The translations under genes and the position numbers were made by a program. From Clostridia bacterium (lineage in GTDB: Bacteria > Bacillota > Clostridia > Christensenellales > Borkfalkiaceae), in NCBI GenBank assembly GCA_017625565.1, contig JAGAKN010000022.1, forward strand, positions 21,259 to 85,258: a stretch of DNA of 64,000 nt, in the 5' to 3' direction. Shown here piece by piece: positions 8,351 to 16,179 of the stretch (positions are counted from its first letter, which is position 1; each line of letters begins with the position of its first letter). The notes below the pieces were generated by a model. That model did no database searches. It had not been told where the DNA came from and saw only the letters and a list, made by a program, of their open reading frames with translations.

Positions 8351-8703
8351 TGGCTACGGATTTGGTCGGAAACGTCAAATTACAACGCTTTATCGAGTTG
8401 CTTAGCGCGCTCAACCATCAATCGGTAGAGTTTTTAAAATCGGGGAACACGCAAACGGTGTTTGCTATGAACGATACGCTGGAAGAAATGTATTCCATTC
8501 AACGTGACGGAACGGAAGACGCGTATACGGCAATCGACGACGATATGCAGGCGATTTGTAAAAATTTCAACGCAGTCATTTTAATGCTGAAGAGCAACGA
8601 AACGCAAACGCCTGATCCAGCGACGGGGGAAGCGTTAAAAAAATTCGTGCGGAATATCTTCGACGCAACCGTGCGGATTGTATATGCCTACGGTTTGGCG
8701 TAA
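8350..8703 (+). CDS. Unrecognised helical protein coupled to UDPGP
   Basis: 117 aa, no signal peptide or membrane segment, predicted mostly alpha-helical (FIELLSALNHQSVEFLKSG..., ALKKFVRNIFDATVRIVYAYG). I do not recognise a family. Its start codon overlaps the stop of the UDP-sugar pyrophosphorylase (TAATG), so the two are made together. A partner or regulator of that enzyme is possible, but nothing in the sequence shows it. Confidence 0.7.
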   Translation: MATDLVGNVKLQRFIELLSALNHQSVEFLKSGNTQTVFAMNDTLEEMYSIQRDGTEDAYTAIDDDMQAICKNFNAVILMLKSNETQTPDPATGEALKKFVRNIFDATVRIVYAYGLA

Positions 8704-8727
8704 ATAGCGAATAAACAAAGAGAAAAT

Positions 8728-8749
8728 GGGGCGGTTTCGCCCCGTTTTT
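8728..8749. terminator. Bidirectional terminator between convergent operons
   Basis: GGGGCG/CGCCCC stem with GTTT loop followed by GTTTTT on the plus strand. The minus-strand gene DUF4363 ends at its edge (stop at 8748-8750). Confidence 0.78.
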
Positions 8750-9125
8750 ATAATACGTTTTCAATACTAAACCGATAGGATTGCGGTATATTTTCACACA
8801 TGCCTAATAGGATTTCGATTTTGGGTAGCGCGCTTTTGTAATCGCGTACGTATAAATACCCTACGGCTTCGTACAGTTGATAATCGATTTCTAAAATTGC
8901 AGTATGTGGCAACCAAATATGCAGGGTGTTTTTCTTATTCTCCCAAAATTCTTCGGTGGCGAGCCCGTCTTCATACGTGACGTCGCCCGATTCCGTCTTG
9001 TCGTAAAGTATGGTTAAGACGTTTTCAAACTCCCGAAAGGTGTCGTTCACGCGGTTGTTCTCGTAAAACGCTAACCCAAAAATAATCCCCAAAGTGATAA
9101 AAATACTTGCAATCGTTTTAATCAT
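8748..9125 (-). CDS. DUF4363 family membrane-anchored protein
   Basis: 125 aa. One N-terminal membrane anchor (TIASIFITLGIIFGLAF, residues 4-20) is followed by an extracytoplasmic four-helix-like domain (DTFREFENVLTILYDKTESGDVTYEDG, then FWENKKNTLHIWLPHTAILEID). This matches DUF4363, which in Clostridia usually follows a DUF421 gene, as here with a 9-bp gap. Role unknown; both are probably parts of one membrane complex. Confidence 0.8.
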   Translation of the reverse strand: MIKTIASIFITLGIIFGLAFYENNRVNDTFREFENVLTILYDKTESGDVTYEDGLATEEFWENKKNTLHIWLPHTAILEIDYQLYEAVGYLYVRDYKSALPKIEILLGMCENIPQSYRFSIENVL

Positions 9126-9134
9126 ACGCTACCC

Positions 9135-9818
9135 CTACCAAAGCGGAACTTTCCAAGCAAGATCTAATACACGGTACTTTTCGCCCTTTTGTTGCATATA
9201 TAGCTTGCCGTTTCCGTCCACCGTCATCACCAACGTTTTTTTCAGTTGATATCCCTGCTTTTTCAAAATCTCCCGATAATACCCCAAATCCCTGTCGGTA
9301 AGTTCGACGTTTTTTTCGTCGAATTTTCCCTCGTCAATGATGACGATCGGCAAGGACGTTTGGAGCGTTTCGTAATCCTTTTTCGGGAGCGCTGAAAACG
9401 ATCCGCTCGCCTCGTACAAAGCGTACTCTACGGCGTCGAGCGCAAAAATCCCTTCGGTACGTAAACTCTCGATCAAATCGGATACGTCGAGATTGTTCTT
9501 TTTTAACTCCGCGTCGTCGATCCCGTTTTTATTGACGACGATGCTTGGTGCTCCGCTAACGACGGCTTTTGCGATCGGGAACTGTAAATCGAGCAAACAG
9601 ATGATTTGATGCAAAAGATACACGCTTAAAATGGCGACTAGCCCGTACAAAAGTGGAATGGAATGATCGGCGAGCGGAATACACGCAAGATCGGCGATGA
9701 TGAGCGTGATGACCAGCTCGTACGGTTGCATTTCCCCGATTTGGCGCTTGCCCATCAGTCGCATCACACATAGCGTCGCGATAAAAATAATAATCGAGCG
9801 GATGAAGATGAGTCCCAT
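9135..9818 (-). CDS. DUF421/YetF family membrane protein
   Basis: 227 aa with three N-terminal membrane helices (about residues 3-20, 35-50, 55-77) carrying the family motif VMRLMGKRQIGEMQPYELVITLIIADLA. A cytosolic/extracytoplasmic mixed domain follows with repeated LRxxGIFxLDAVEYALYEASGSFSALPK. YetF-type proteins are widespread in spore-forming Bacillota; function is not settled. The start is fixed by family alignment because the region before 9818 has no clear ribosome site. Forms a two-gene unit with DUF4363. Confidence 0.85.
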   Translation of the reverse strand: MGLIFIRSIIIFIATLCVMRLMGKRQIGEMQPYELVITLIIADLACIPLADHSIPLLYGLVAILSVYLLHQIICLLDLQFPIAKAVVSGAPSIVVNKNGIDDAELKKNNLDVSDLIESLRTEGIFALDAVEYALYEASGSFSALPKKDYETLQTSLPIVIIDEGKFDEKNVELTDRDLGYYREILKKQGYQLKKTLVMTVDGNGKLYMQQKGEKYRVLDLAWKVPLW

Positions 9819-9882
9819 ATCGGCAGTTTGGGAAACTCGCGTAAAAATATGCGAATTTGCGTATTTTTCATCCTTGAAACGC

Positions 9883-9911
9883 TTGCTTTTTATTAGAGAA
9901 AGGGGTATAAT
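9883..9911 (+). promoter_or_regulatory. Promoter of the THF riboswitch-folT transcript
   Basis: TTGCTT (9883-9888), 17 bp, TATAAT (9906-9911). The predicted start of transcription is just before the aptamer at 9930. Confidence 0.75.
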
Positions 9912-9929
9912 ACTCGTAATCGGTATAGA

Positions 9930-10022
9930 GTAGCCCTTGGCGCGTCAAGTGCCACCGAACGGGACGTTGTCGGTGGACGAAAGAAATCGAAAAAGACTCG
10001 GATTTCTGCGGCGAAAGGGGCG
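9930..10022 (+). promoter_or_regulatory. Tetrahydrofolate riboswitch (folT RNA)
   Basis: The leader matches the THF aptamer: GCGCGTCAAGTG (9940-9951), a stem CCACC/GGTGG (9952-9956, 9972-9976) enclosing GAACGGGACGTTGTC, then ACGAA, a second stem AGAAATC/GATTTCT (9982-9988, 10001-10007), GCGG, and a closing P1 between GCCCTT (9933-9938) and AAGGGG (10015-10020). The next gene is a folate-type ECF S component, the standard target of this riboswitch class. Confidence 0.88.
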
Positions 10023-10023
10023 C

Positions 10024-10092
10024 GTCCGCTACGAAAGAAAAAACGCTGTGGCGTTTTACAGTTTTGCGGACCTCTCGAAAGGAGGTTTTTTT
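10024..10092 (+). promoter_or_regulatory. folT expression platform that hides the ribosome site
   Basis: GTCCGC (10024-10029) can pair with GCGGAC (10066-10071). The last two bases of that arm are also needed for a second hairpin, ACCTCT/GGAGGT (10070-10075 with 10081-10086), which contains the Shine-Dalgarno sequence AGGAGG and is followed by seven T. The two helices exclude each other, so the leader can switch ribosome access and may also terminate. Confidence 0.65.
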
Positions 10093-10803
10093 ATGTCAAT
10101 TTTTTCCCGTAAGTATTGGTCGGAAGCCACGAAAAATTTCACCAAAACGAAAATGCTCGTGTACGCGTCGTTGATTTGTGCGTTGCGGATCGTCGTCAAA
10201 GCTTTCCGTATCCCCGTTTTACCGGGTGGATTAACCGTGTCGTTCGACGGCTACGTCAATGCGTTAGGCTCGCTTGTGTACGGACCTGTCGTCGGGCTTG
10301 CGGTGGGTGCGATCAGCGATACGATCGGGGCGATATTGTTCCCGAGTGGCGCGTACTTTTTCCCGTTTATTTTCGTGGAAATGCTTTCGTCGTTTCTTTT
10401 CGGGTTGTTTTTGTGGCGTAGAAAAATTACGACGCATTGGGTAATTTTGGCGCGGTTTACGGTAAGTTTTTGTTGCAACATCATCTTGACGTCTTTGGTG
10501 ATGAAATGGATGTACGTGGCGATGGATATCGAAAAGACGTATTATTTTATCAATACCGCGCGGATTGTTAAAAATCTCGTTTTATTCCCGTTGGAAGGGG
10601 TTTTAATCGCCGTCATTCTCAACGCGTTTATCCCTGCTTTAAAAAGTTTCCGTTTCGTGGACGAAAGACAGGCGGGGATACGCTTGCAAAAAAAAGACGT
10701 GTTGCTGGTAATCTTGCTTTCGGCGCTCGCCGTCGGGGTAGTATTGCTCTACGTGTTCGTTTTACAGGACTTTTTAAAAGCGAACAACCTGAAGTTCTGG
10801 TAA
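10093..10803 (+). CDS. folT: Folate ECF transporter S component
   Basis: 236-aa membrane protein with about six hydrophobic segments. KMLVYASLICALRIVVKAFRIP near the N terminus, GYVNALGSLVYGPVVGLAVGAISDTIGAI and FPSGAYFFPFIFVEMLSSFLFGLFLW match folate S components (FolT), which bind folates with high affinity and dock on a shared EcfAA'T module. That module is not in the window. The THF riboswitch immediately upstream supports the substrate. The ATG at 10093 follows GGAGG; longer reading upstream would run through the riboswitch and is rejected. It has its own terminator at 10832. Confidence 0.92.
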   Translation: MSIFSRKYWSEATKNFTKTKMLVYASLICALRIVVKAFRIPVLPGGLTVSFDGYVNALGSLVYGPVVGLAVGAISDTIGAILFPSGAYFFPFIFVEMLSSFLFGLFLWRRKITTHWVILARFTVSFCCNIILTSLVMKWMYVAMDIEKTYYFINTARIVKNLVLFPLEGVLIAVILNAFIPALKSFRFVDERQAGIRLQKKDVLLVILLSALAVGVVLLYVFVLQDFLKANNLKFW

Positions 10804-10831
10804 ACGGAGCGGGAAAGTTTGAAAAAAATAC

Positions 10832-10867
10832 AAATCGTTAAGGCTACCTCCTTGACGATTTTTTTTT
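10832..10867 (+). terminator. folT terminator, overlapping the lgt promoter
   Basis: A 12-bp stem (10832-10843 with 10850-10861, one G-U pair) followed by TTTTTTT. The 3' arm contains TTGACG, the -35 element of the next promoter. Confidence 0.8.
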
Positions 10868-10880
10868 GTTGTGGTATAAT
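10852..10880 (+). promoter_or_regulatory. Promoter of lgt-pncB-lspA-rluD
   Basis: TTGACG (10852-10857), 17 bp, TATAAT (10875-10880). It begins inside the folT terminator. Confidence 0.78.
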
Positions 10881-10908
10881 AAAGAAAAACGTTTGGAGAT
10901 GTATGTAT

Positions 10909-11703
10909 ATGCTACCCGATAAAATTTTCGGACTTTTCTATATGTACGGCTTGATGATCGCCATAGGGATTTTGTGCTGTTTCGGCGTCATTTTTTATTA
11001 CGGCAAGAAAAAGAAGGTGGAAGAGAAATTCTTAGATTTCTTCTTTTACGCAGTGATCGTTTCGATTGCGCTCGGTTTTATGTCGGCGGCGCTCTTTCAA
11101 TCGGTATACAATTACATTGAAAACCCCGAAGACGGCTTCCATTTCGGTGGCGAAGGTATGACTTTTATCGGCGGTTTGATCGGCGGAGTCGGATGTTTTA
11201 TGATCATCTACGCGATTTTCAGAAAACGCTATCAAACACGTTTATATCAAGTGCTTTCGATGGTGCCTTGCGGAATTTTGATCGCGCACGCGTTCGGGCG
11301 AATCGGTTGCTTTTTCGCAGGGTGTTGCTACGGCAAGGAGACGTCGTCCTTTTTGGGGGTAAAATTCCCCGATTTGCCCAATCCCGTGCATCCGACGCAA
11401 CTTTACGAAGCGTTGTTCTTATTGTTGCTTTTCGGGATTTGTTTCTATTTGCTTATGAAAAAGGATTTCAAATACAACATGTCCGTGTATTTGATTGCGT
11501 ACGGGATTTTCCGTTTTTGCTTGGAGTTTTTGCGTGACGACGCGCGCGGAAAATTCGTTGCAGGGCTCACCCCGTCGCAATTTTGGTCGATCTTGATGGT
11601 TTGCGCGGGCGTAGGGTTGTATTTCCTTGTTCGGTATTTATACAAAAAACATACGCCGACGTTTGAAACGGACGACGGAGTGTCACAGGAGATAGAAAAA
11701 TGA
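10909..11703 (+). CDS. lgt: Prolipoprotein diacylglyceryl transferase
   Basis: 264-aa membrane enzyme that moves diacylglycerol from phosphatidylglycerol to the lipobox cysteine of prelipoproteins, the first step of lipoprotein maturation. Seven hydrophobic segments are visible. The signature reads HAFGRIGCFFAGCCYGKE (family GRxGNFxNxEhYG, here the Cys-rich clostridial form), followed by HPTQLYEAL and FRFCLEFLRDD. Start choice: GGAGA lies 10 nt before ATG 10909 and only 4 nt before ATG 10903, so 10909 is preferred. Any start before the promoter at 10852-10880 is impossible. It heads an operon that also encodes LspA. Confidence 0.9.
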   Translation: MLPDKIFGLFYMYGLMIAIGILCCFGVIFYYGKKKKVEEKFLDFFFYAVIVSIALGFMSAALFQSVYNYIENPEDGFHFGGEGMTFIGGLIGGVGCFMIIYAIFRKRYQTRLYQVLSMVPCGILIAHAFGRIGCFFAGCCYGKETSSFLGVKFPDLPNPVHPTQLYEALFLLLLFGICFYLLMKKDFKYNMSVYLIAYGIFRFCLEFLRDDARGKFVAGLTPSQFWSILMVCAGVGLYFLVRYLYKKHTPTFETDDGVSQEIEK

Positions 11704-13154
11704 GAAATTTGACGTTGTTGACGGACTTGTATCAGCTGACGATGGGCTATGGTTTTTATCGGCACGAAAAACACGAAGAAGAAGTCGTATTCGATTTGTT
11801 TTTCCGTAAAAACGCGCAGATTACCTATTCGATTGCAGCAGGCTTGGAACAAGCGATGGAGTACTTACTCCATTGGCGGTTTGACGACGAAGATATCGCA
11901 TATTTGCGTTCGTTAAACCTGTTCGACGAAGATTTTTTAGAGTATTTACGCAATATGCGTTTTACGGGCGACGTGTACGCCGTTCGCGAAGGCGAACCCG
12001 TGTTCCCTGGCGAGCCGATTTTGACGATTAAAGCACCGCTCATTCAAGCGCAGTTTGCAGAAACGGCGCTACTCAACATCATCAACCATCAAACGCTCAT
12101 CGCGACGAAATCGTCCAAGATTTGTCGCGCAACGGGTGGCGTTGGCGCTGTGATGGAGTTTGGACTTCGACGGGCGCAAGCTCCCGACGCAGGGATCAAC
12201 GGCGCGAGAGCCGCGATCATCGGTGGATGTTCTTCCACGTCCAACGTTTTGGCGGGAAAAATGTTCGATATTCCCGTAGCGGGCACGATGGCGCATAGCT
12301 GGGTAATGGATTACCCGTCGGAATACGAAGCGTTCCGCGCGTATGCAGACGCATACCCCGATAATTGTTTGTTGCTTGTAGATACGTACGATACGTTGCG
12401 TAGCGGTGTTCCCAACGCGATCAAGGTGTTTAAAGAACTCCGTGAAAAGGGCTATAAACCAAAGGGGATACGTTTGGATAGTGGCGACTTGGCGTATTTA
12501 TCTAAAAAAGCGCGCAAGATGATGGACGAAGCGGGTTTCCCTGACGCGATCATTTGCGTTTCGGGGGATTTGGACGAACGCTCGATCAACTCCTTGTTGC
12601 AACAGGGTGCAAAAATCAATTCGTGGGGGGTAGGCACGAAGTTAATCACTTCCGAAGACCTGCCTGCGTTAGGGGGAGTATACAAACTCTCTGCCGTAAT
12701 CGAAAAGGACGGACAGGTAATTCCGAAGATTAAACTCTCCGATAACACGGCGAAGATTACCAACCCGTCGTTTAAGAATTTGTATCGACTGTACGATCGG
12801 GATACGGGCATGGCGATTGCCGATTTGATTACGTTGCGGGGCGAAAAAGTGGACGACAGCAAACCGTTGACGTTGTTCCATCCGATTGAAACTTGGAAGG
12901 AATTCGAAGTGAGCAATTTCCGCGCGGAAAAGTTGTTGCATACGATTGTGAAAGACGGGAAACTTGTGTACAAATTCCCCAAACTCCAAGAAATTCGGGA
13001 GTTTTCTAAATCGCAACTTTCGAAATTCTGGGAAGAATATTTGCGCTTGGATATGCCTGAATTATACAAAGTGGATTTGTCTAAGAAATTGCATAAATTA
13101 AAGCTGGGCATGATCGATAAAATAAGAAAAGGAAACGGAAAAAAGTATGAGTAA
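11700..13154 (+). CDS. pncB: Nicotinate phosphoribosyltransferase
   Basis: 484 aa, full length. It converts nicotinate and PRPP to nicotinate mononucleotide, the entry point of NAD salvage. LLTDLYQLTMGYGF at the N terminus, EFGLRRAQAPDAGINGARAAIIGG, the phospho-histidine motif GTMAHSWVMDYPSE, and LDSGDLAYLSKKAR are all present. It overlaps lgt by ATGA (11700-11703), implying coupled translation. NAD synthetase is encoded separately at 29391, so both ends of nicotinate-to-NAD are in this window. Confidence 0.96.
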   Translation: MRNLTLLTDLYQLTMGYGFYRHEKHEEEVVFDLFFRKNAQITYSIAAGLEQAMEYLLHWRFDDEDIAYLRSLNLFDEDFLEYLRNMRFTGDVYAVREGEPVFPGEPILTIKAPLIQAQFAETALLNIINHQTLIATKSSKICRATGGVGAVMEFGLRRAQAPDAGINGARAAIIGGCSSTSNVLAGKMFDIPVAGTMAHSWVMDYPSEYEAFRAYADAYPDNCLLLVDTYDTLRSGVPNAIKVFKELREKGYKPKGIRLDSGDLAYLSKKARKMMDEAGFPDAIICVSGDLDERSINSLLQQGAKINSWGVGTKLITSEDLPALGGVYKLSAVIEKDGQVIPKIKLSDNTAKITNPSFKNLYRLYDRDTGMAIADLITLRGEKVDDSKPLTLFHPIETWKEFEVSNFRAEKLLHTIVKDGKLVYKFPKLQEIREFSKSQLSKFWEEYLRLDMPELYKVDLSKKLHKLKLGMIDKIRKGNGKKYE

Positions 13155-13773
13155 TTTGGCGAAAAAACAGAGCCCAACGACGATGAAAGGCTCGAAGTGG
13201 TGGGGCGTTTGGTTGTTTTTCATTCTCGTATTCGTCGATCAGGTCACGAAAATGGTGGCGGACGTGTATTTTAATACGCCGGGTTCGCCGTCGAAAATCG
13301 ACGTTATCCCCGGTTGGTTGAGCTTGACGATTGAATATAACCGCGGAATTTCTTACGGAATGGGTTCGGACGTTAAGTCGTGGATTAAACTTGCCGTCAT
13401 TATTGCAACGGCGGTGATTATGACGGTGTTTGCGATTGCGTATTTCCGTATAGACAACCGTCGCAGTTGGATGAAAGTGGCGATCGTGCTCATTGTTGCA
13501 GGCGGTATCGGGAATTTAATCGACAGGGTATACTATCGTGTTTGGGACGTAGACACGTTGCTCGGCGTAAGGGATATGGTCGATTTAAGTCGGTTCGGCT
13601 TTGCGGTTTGCAATTTTGCCGATTTCTTTATCACGGGCGGAGCGATTGTTTTGGTGCTTGCAATGCTGTTCTTTGATCGCGACGCCTTTTGTCCGTTGAC
13701 GAAAAAATACAAACTGCTTGCGAAAGAACAAGCGAAAAAAGACGAAACGGAACGTTCGGCAAAAAGGAAATAA
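13147..13773 (+). CDS. lspA: Lipoprotein signal peptidase (signal peptidase II)
   Basis: 208 aa, four membrane helices. It cleaves the signal peptide of diacylglyceryl-modified prelipoproteins. The two catalytic aspartates are in GGIGNLIDRVYY and FAVCNFADFFITGG. The N terminus has a 15-residue basic extension before the first helix and the C terminus ends in a lysine-rich tail (KYKLLAKEQAKKDETERSAKRK region). It overlaps pncB by 8 bp. Pairing with lgt in one operon joins the two lipoprotein maturation steps. Confidence 0.93.
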   Translation: MSNLAKKQSPTTMKGSKWWGVWLFFILVFVDQVTKMVADVYFNTPGSPSKIDVIPGWLSLTIEYNRGISYGMGSDVKSWIKLAVIIATAVIMTVFAIAYFRIDNRRSWMKVAIVLIVAGGIGNLIDRVYYRVWDVDTLLGVRDMVDLSRFGFAVCNFADFFITGGAIVLVLAMLFFDRDAFCPLTKKYKLLAKEQAKKDETERSAKRK

Positions 13774-13775
13774 AA

Positions 13776-14750
13776 ATGGACTTACGGTTTTGCGTGGATG
13801 GGACAGGTAAGCGTTTAGACGTATTTTTAAGCGAGCAAACGCAGGAGCTTACCCGTTCGCGATTGAAAAAACTCATTGAAAGCGGAAACGTGCTTGTCAA
13901 CGGCTCGCCGGCAACGAAAGCGGGGGCAGACGTAAAGGTCGGGGACGAAATTACCGTGTTCCTGCCCGAGGCGACGACGTACTCGGCGCAAGCGGAAAAC
14001 ATTCCGATCGAGATCGTGTATCAGGATAGCGATTTTGCCGTCGTCAACAAACCGCAAGGTATGACGGTGCACGTCGGCAACGGCAATGAAAACGGTACGC
14101 TCGTCAATGCGCTATTGTACGCGCTCGACAGTTTGAGTGGGATTGGCGGAGTGTTGCGCCCGGGAATCGTGCATCGGATCGACAAGGATACGACGGGGCT
14201 ACTCGTCGTCGCAAAGAACGACAAAGCGCACGTTTCCCTCGCGTCGCAAATTGAGAAAAAGGACTGTAAGCGCACCTATTACGCGCTACTTGAAGGGGAG
14301 TTAAAAAGCGAACAAGGCAGGGTGGAAACAGATATCGGACGACATCCGACCGATCGGTTGAAAATGGCGGTGTTGGCGGACGGAAAGGGCAAGCGCGCGA
14401 TCACCGATTATCGAGTCGTCGCGCGGTTTGGTCAAGAATTTACGCTTTGCCGGTTCGATTTGCAAACGGGTAGAACGCATCAAATCCGCGTCCACGCCAA
14501 GCATTTAGGGCATCCCGTTGTGGGTGATCCCGTATACGGATACAAGAAACAAAAATGCAAGGTAGACGGGCAGTTATTGCACGCGCAAAGGTTGGAGTTA
14601 ACGCACCCGTCCACGGGGCAAAGAATGGCGTTCAACGCGCCCCTGCCCACTACGTTTCAAGAAATTTTGCAAAAATTATGTAAAAAATATGCGATAGACG
14701 AACGGGCGTTTTCCACGCTAACCGCACCGTCAAATTCGGCTGAAGTATAA
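13776..14750 (+). CDS. rluD: RluA/RluD family 23S rRNA pseudouridine synthase
   Basis: 324 aa. An N-terminal S4 RNA-binding domain (RLDVFLSEQTQELTRSRLKKLIESGNVLVNG) is followed by the synthase domain with catalytic Asp in HRIDKDTTGLLVVAKN and the conserved RTHQIRVHAKHLGHPVVGD. The gene commonly follows lspA in Bacillota, as here with a 2-bp gap. The ATG at 13776 follows AAGGA; the longer frame from 13689 lies inside lspA. The exact uridines modified cannot be told from sequence. Confidence 0.92.
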   Translation: MDLRFCVDGTGKRLDVFLSEQTQELTRSRLKKLIESGNVLVNGSPATKAGADVKVGDEITVFLPEATTYSAQAENIPIEIVYQDSDFAVVNKPQGMTVHVGNGNENGTLVNALLYALDSLSGIGGVLRPGIVHRIDKDTTGLLVVAKNDKAHVSLASQIEKKDCKRTYYALLEGELKSEQGRVETDIGRHPTDRLKMAVLADGKGKRAITDYRVVARFGQEFTLCRFDLQTGRTHQIRVHAKHLGHPVVGDPVYGYKKQKCKVDGQLLHAQRLELTHPSTGQRMAFNAPLPTTFQEILQKLCKKYAIDERAFSTLTAPSNSAEV

Positions 14751-14754
14751 CCGA

Positions 14755-14789
14755 AAAGGGGATATTCTTTTAGAATACCCCCTTTTTTT
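14755..14789 (+). terminator. Terminator of the lgt operon
   Basis: A 13-bp stem (14755-14767 with 14773-14785, one mismatch) followed by a T run to 14789. Confidence 0.78.
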
Positions 14790-14790
14790 C

Positions 14791-14819
14791 TTTACAAACG
14801 TGAAAAAAAAAGGTATAAT
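14791..14819 (+). promoter_or_regulatory. Promoter directly before the DUF512 gene
   Basis: TTTACA (14791-14796), 17 bp, TATAAT (14814-14819). The expected transcript start near 14826 is within 2 nt of the ATG at 14828, so the message would be leaderless or nearly so. Confidence 0.75.
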
Positions 14820-14827
14820 GAAAGCGT

Positions 14828-16150
14828 ATGTTAAAGATTTCCAAAGTAAAACGTAATTCCATTGCTAAGGATTTGGGCTTGGAAAAAGGGGACGAAATCG
14901 TCGCGTTCGACGGCTATCCCTGCGAAGACGAACTCGATTATTTGTATTACTGCGAATCGGGGGAGTTTACTATGACCGTTCGTGATCATCGTGGCGCAGG
15001 GGAAACGACGGTGGCGGTGGAGAAAGACGAAGGCGAAGATTTGGGGTTGGAGTTTGAAAAATCCAACGAAATTCGCACTTGCCATAACCGTTGTGTGTTT
15101 TGTTTCGTCGATCAAATGCCCAAGGGCATGCGCGAAAGCTTGTACGTGAAAGACGACGATTACGGTATGAGTTTTTCCTGTGGGAATTTCGTCACGCTTA
15201 CCAACCTTTCCGACGACGGGTTAGAGCGGATTATCCGTTTAAAACTCTCGCCGTTGTACGTGTCCGTGCATACGCTCAATCCCGAACTGCGCGTGAAGTT
15301 GTTGCGCAACCGACATGCGGGCAAGATTGTCGAGCAGATCGATCGGCTTGCAAAAGGGGGGATTACGCTCCATTGTCAAGCGGTACTCGTGCCAGGGGAA
15401 AACGACGGCGAAGAATTAAAGGCAACGGCGCGGAAGTTGTTTGCATATTATCCTATGGTGGCGGATTTGGCTTGCGTACCGACGGGGTTGACGAAATATC
15501 GGGTGGGGCTTTATCCGATTTCCGACGTCGATAAGGCGTACAGCGAAACGCTGTTGGATACCATCGACGAGTTAAACGCGGAATTCGGCGTAAATTTCGT
15601 GCAACCTGCCGACGAGTATTTCATCAAGGCAGAACGCCCGTTAAAGCCGACGGAATTTTACGGCGATTTCGAACAAATCGAAAACGGGATCGGCATGACG
15701 ACGAAATTCTTAGACGAAGCGGGGCGCGCGTTGACGGCGCTTGTTGCCGAAAAGCAGGGCGCGTGCAAGGTAAAGGCTCCTAAAAAGATGTTGATCGTTT
15801 GCGGAGTTTCCGCATCCAAAGTCCTTGGGGAGTTGGTGGATCGGTGTAATCGCGCGATAGACGGCCTACAAGCGGAGATACTCGCGGTAAAGAACCGGTT
15901 CTTCGGGGAAACGGTCACTTGTACGGGATTGTTGACGGGCGTGGATATTTTGGACGCGCTTTTGCAATATAAATCGGAACAGGGCGCGGTGGACGAAGTG
16001 CTTTTGTCGGGGGATACGATGAAAGAATTCGAAGAAGTGTTCTTATGCGGAATGACGTTGAGCGAATTAAAGAAGAAATCGGGCGTCGAGCATATCAAGG
16101 TCAATCGCGACGGTGGGTACGGGTTCGTGCAGTTGCTTTTGGAAGATTGA
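14828..16150 (+). CDS. DUF512 radical SAM/PDZ protein
   Basis: 440 aa. An N-terminal PDZ-like domain (ISKVKRNSIAKDLGLEKGDEIVAFDG) is followed by a radical-SAM-type cluster motif CHNRCVFC (residues about 83-90, CX3CX2C), then DUF512 with QADEYFIKAERPLKP-like residues (here VQPADEYFIKAE). Proteins of this family sit next to the ribosome GTPase gene der in most Clostridia, as here (29 bp), but their reaction is unknown. Full family length, including the first PDZ strand, supports the ATG at 14828 although no ribosome site precedes it. Confidence 0.9.
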   Translation: MLKISKVKRNSIAKDLGLEKGDEIVAFDGYPCEDELDYLYYCESGEFTMTVRDHRGAGETTVAVEKDEGEDLGLEFEKSNEIRTCHNRCVFCFVDQMPKGMRESLYVKDDDYGMSFSCGNFVTLTNLSDDGLERIIRLKLSPLYVSVHTLNPELRVKLLRNRHAGKIVEQIDRLAKGGITLHCQAVLVPGENDGEELKATARKLFAYYPMVADLACVPTGLTKYRVGLYPISDVDKAYSETLLDTIDELNAEFGVNFVQPADEYFIKAERPLKPTEFYGDFEQIENGIGMTTKFLDEAGRALTALVAEKQGACKVKAPKKMLIVCGVSASKVLGELVDRCNRAIDGLQAEILAVKNRFFGETVTCTGLLTGVDILDALLQYKSEQGAVDEVLLSGDTMKEFEEVFLCGMTLSELKKKSGVEHIKVNRDGGYGFVQLLLED

Positions 16151-16179
16151 CGAAAGGGAATGGAAAGGAGAAATAGAGT

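Noticed and set aside
9937..10092. N-terminal extension of FolT by 52 residues
   Set aside because: It would translate the THF riboswitch; AGGAGG and family length point to ATG 10093.
10819..10908. Longer Lgt starting at 10819
   Set aside because: It reads through the folT terminator and the lgt promoter (10832-10880).
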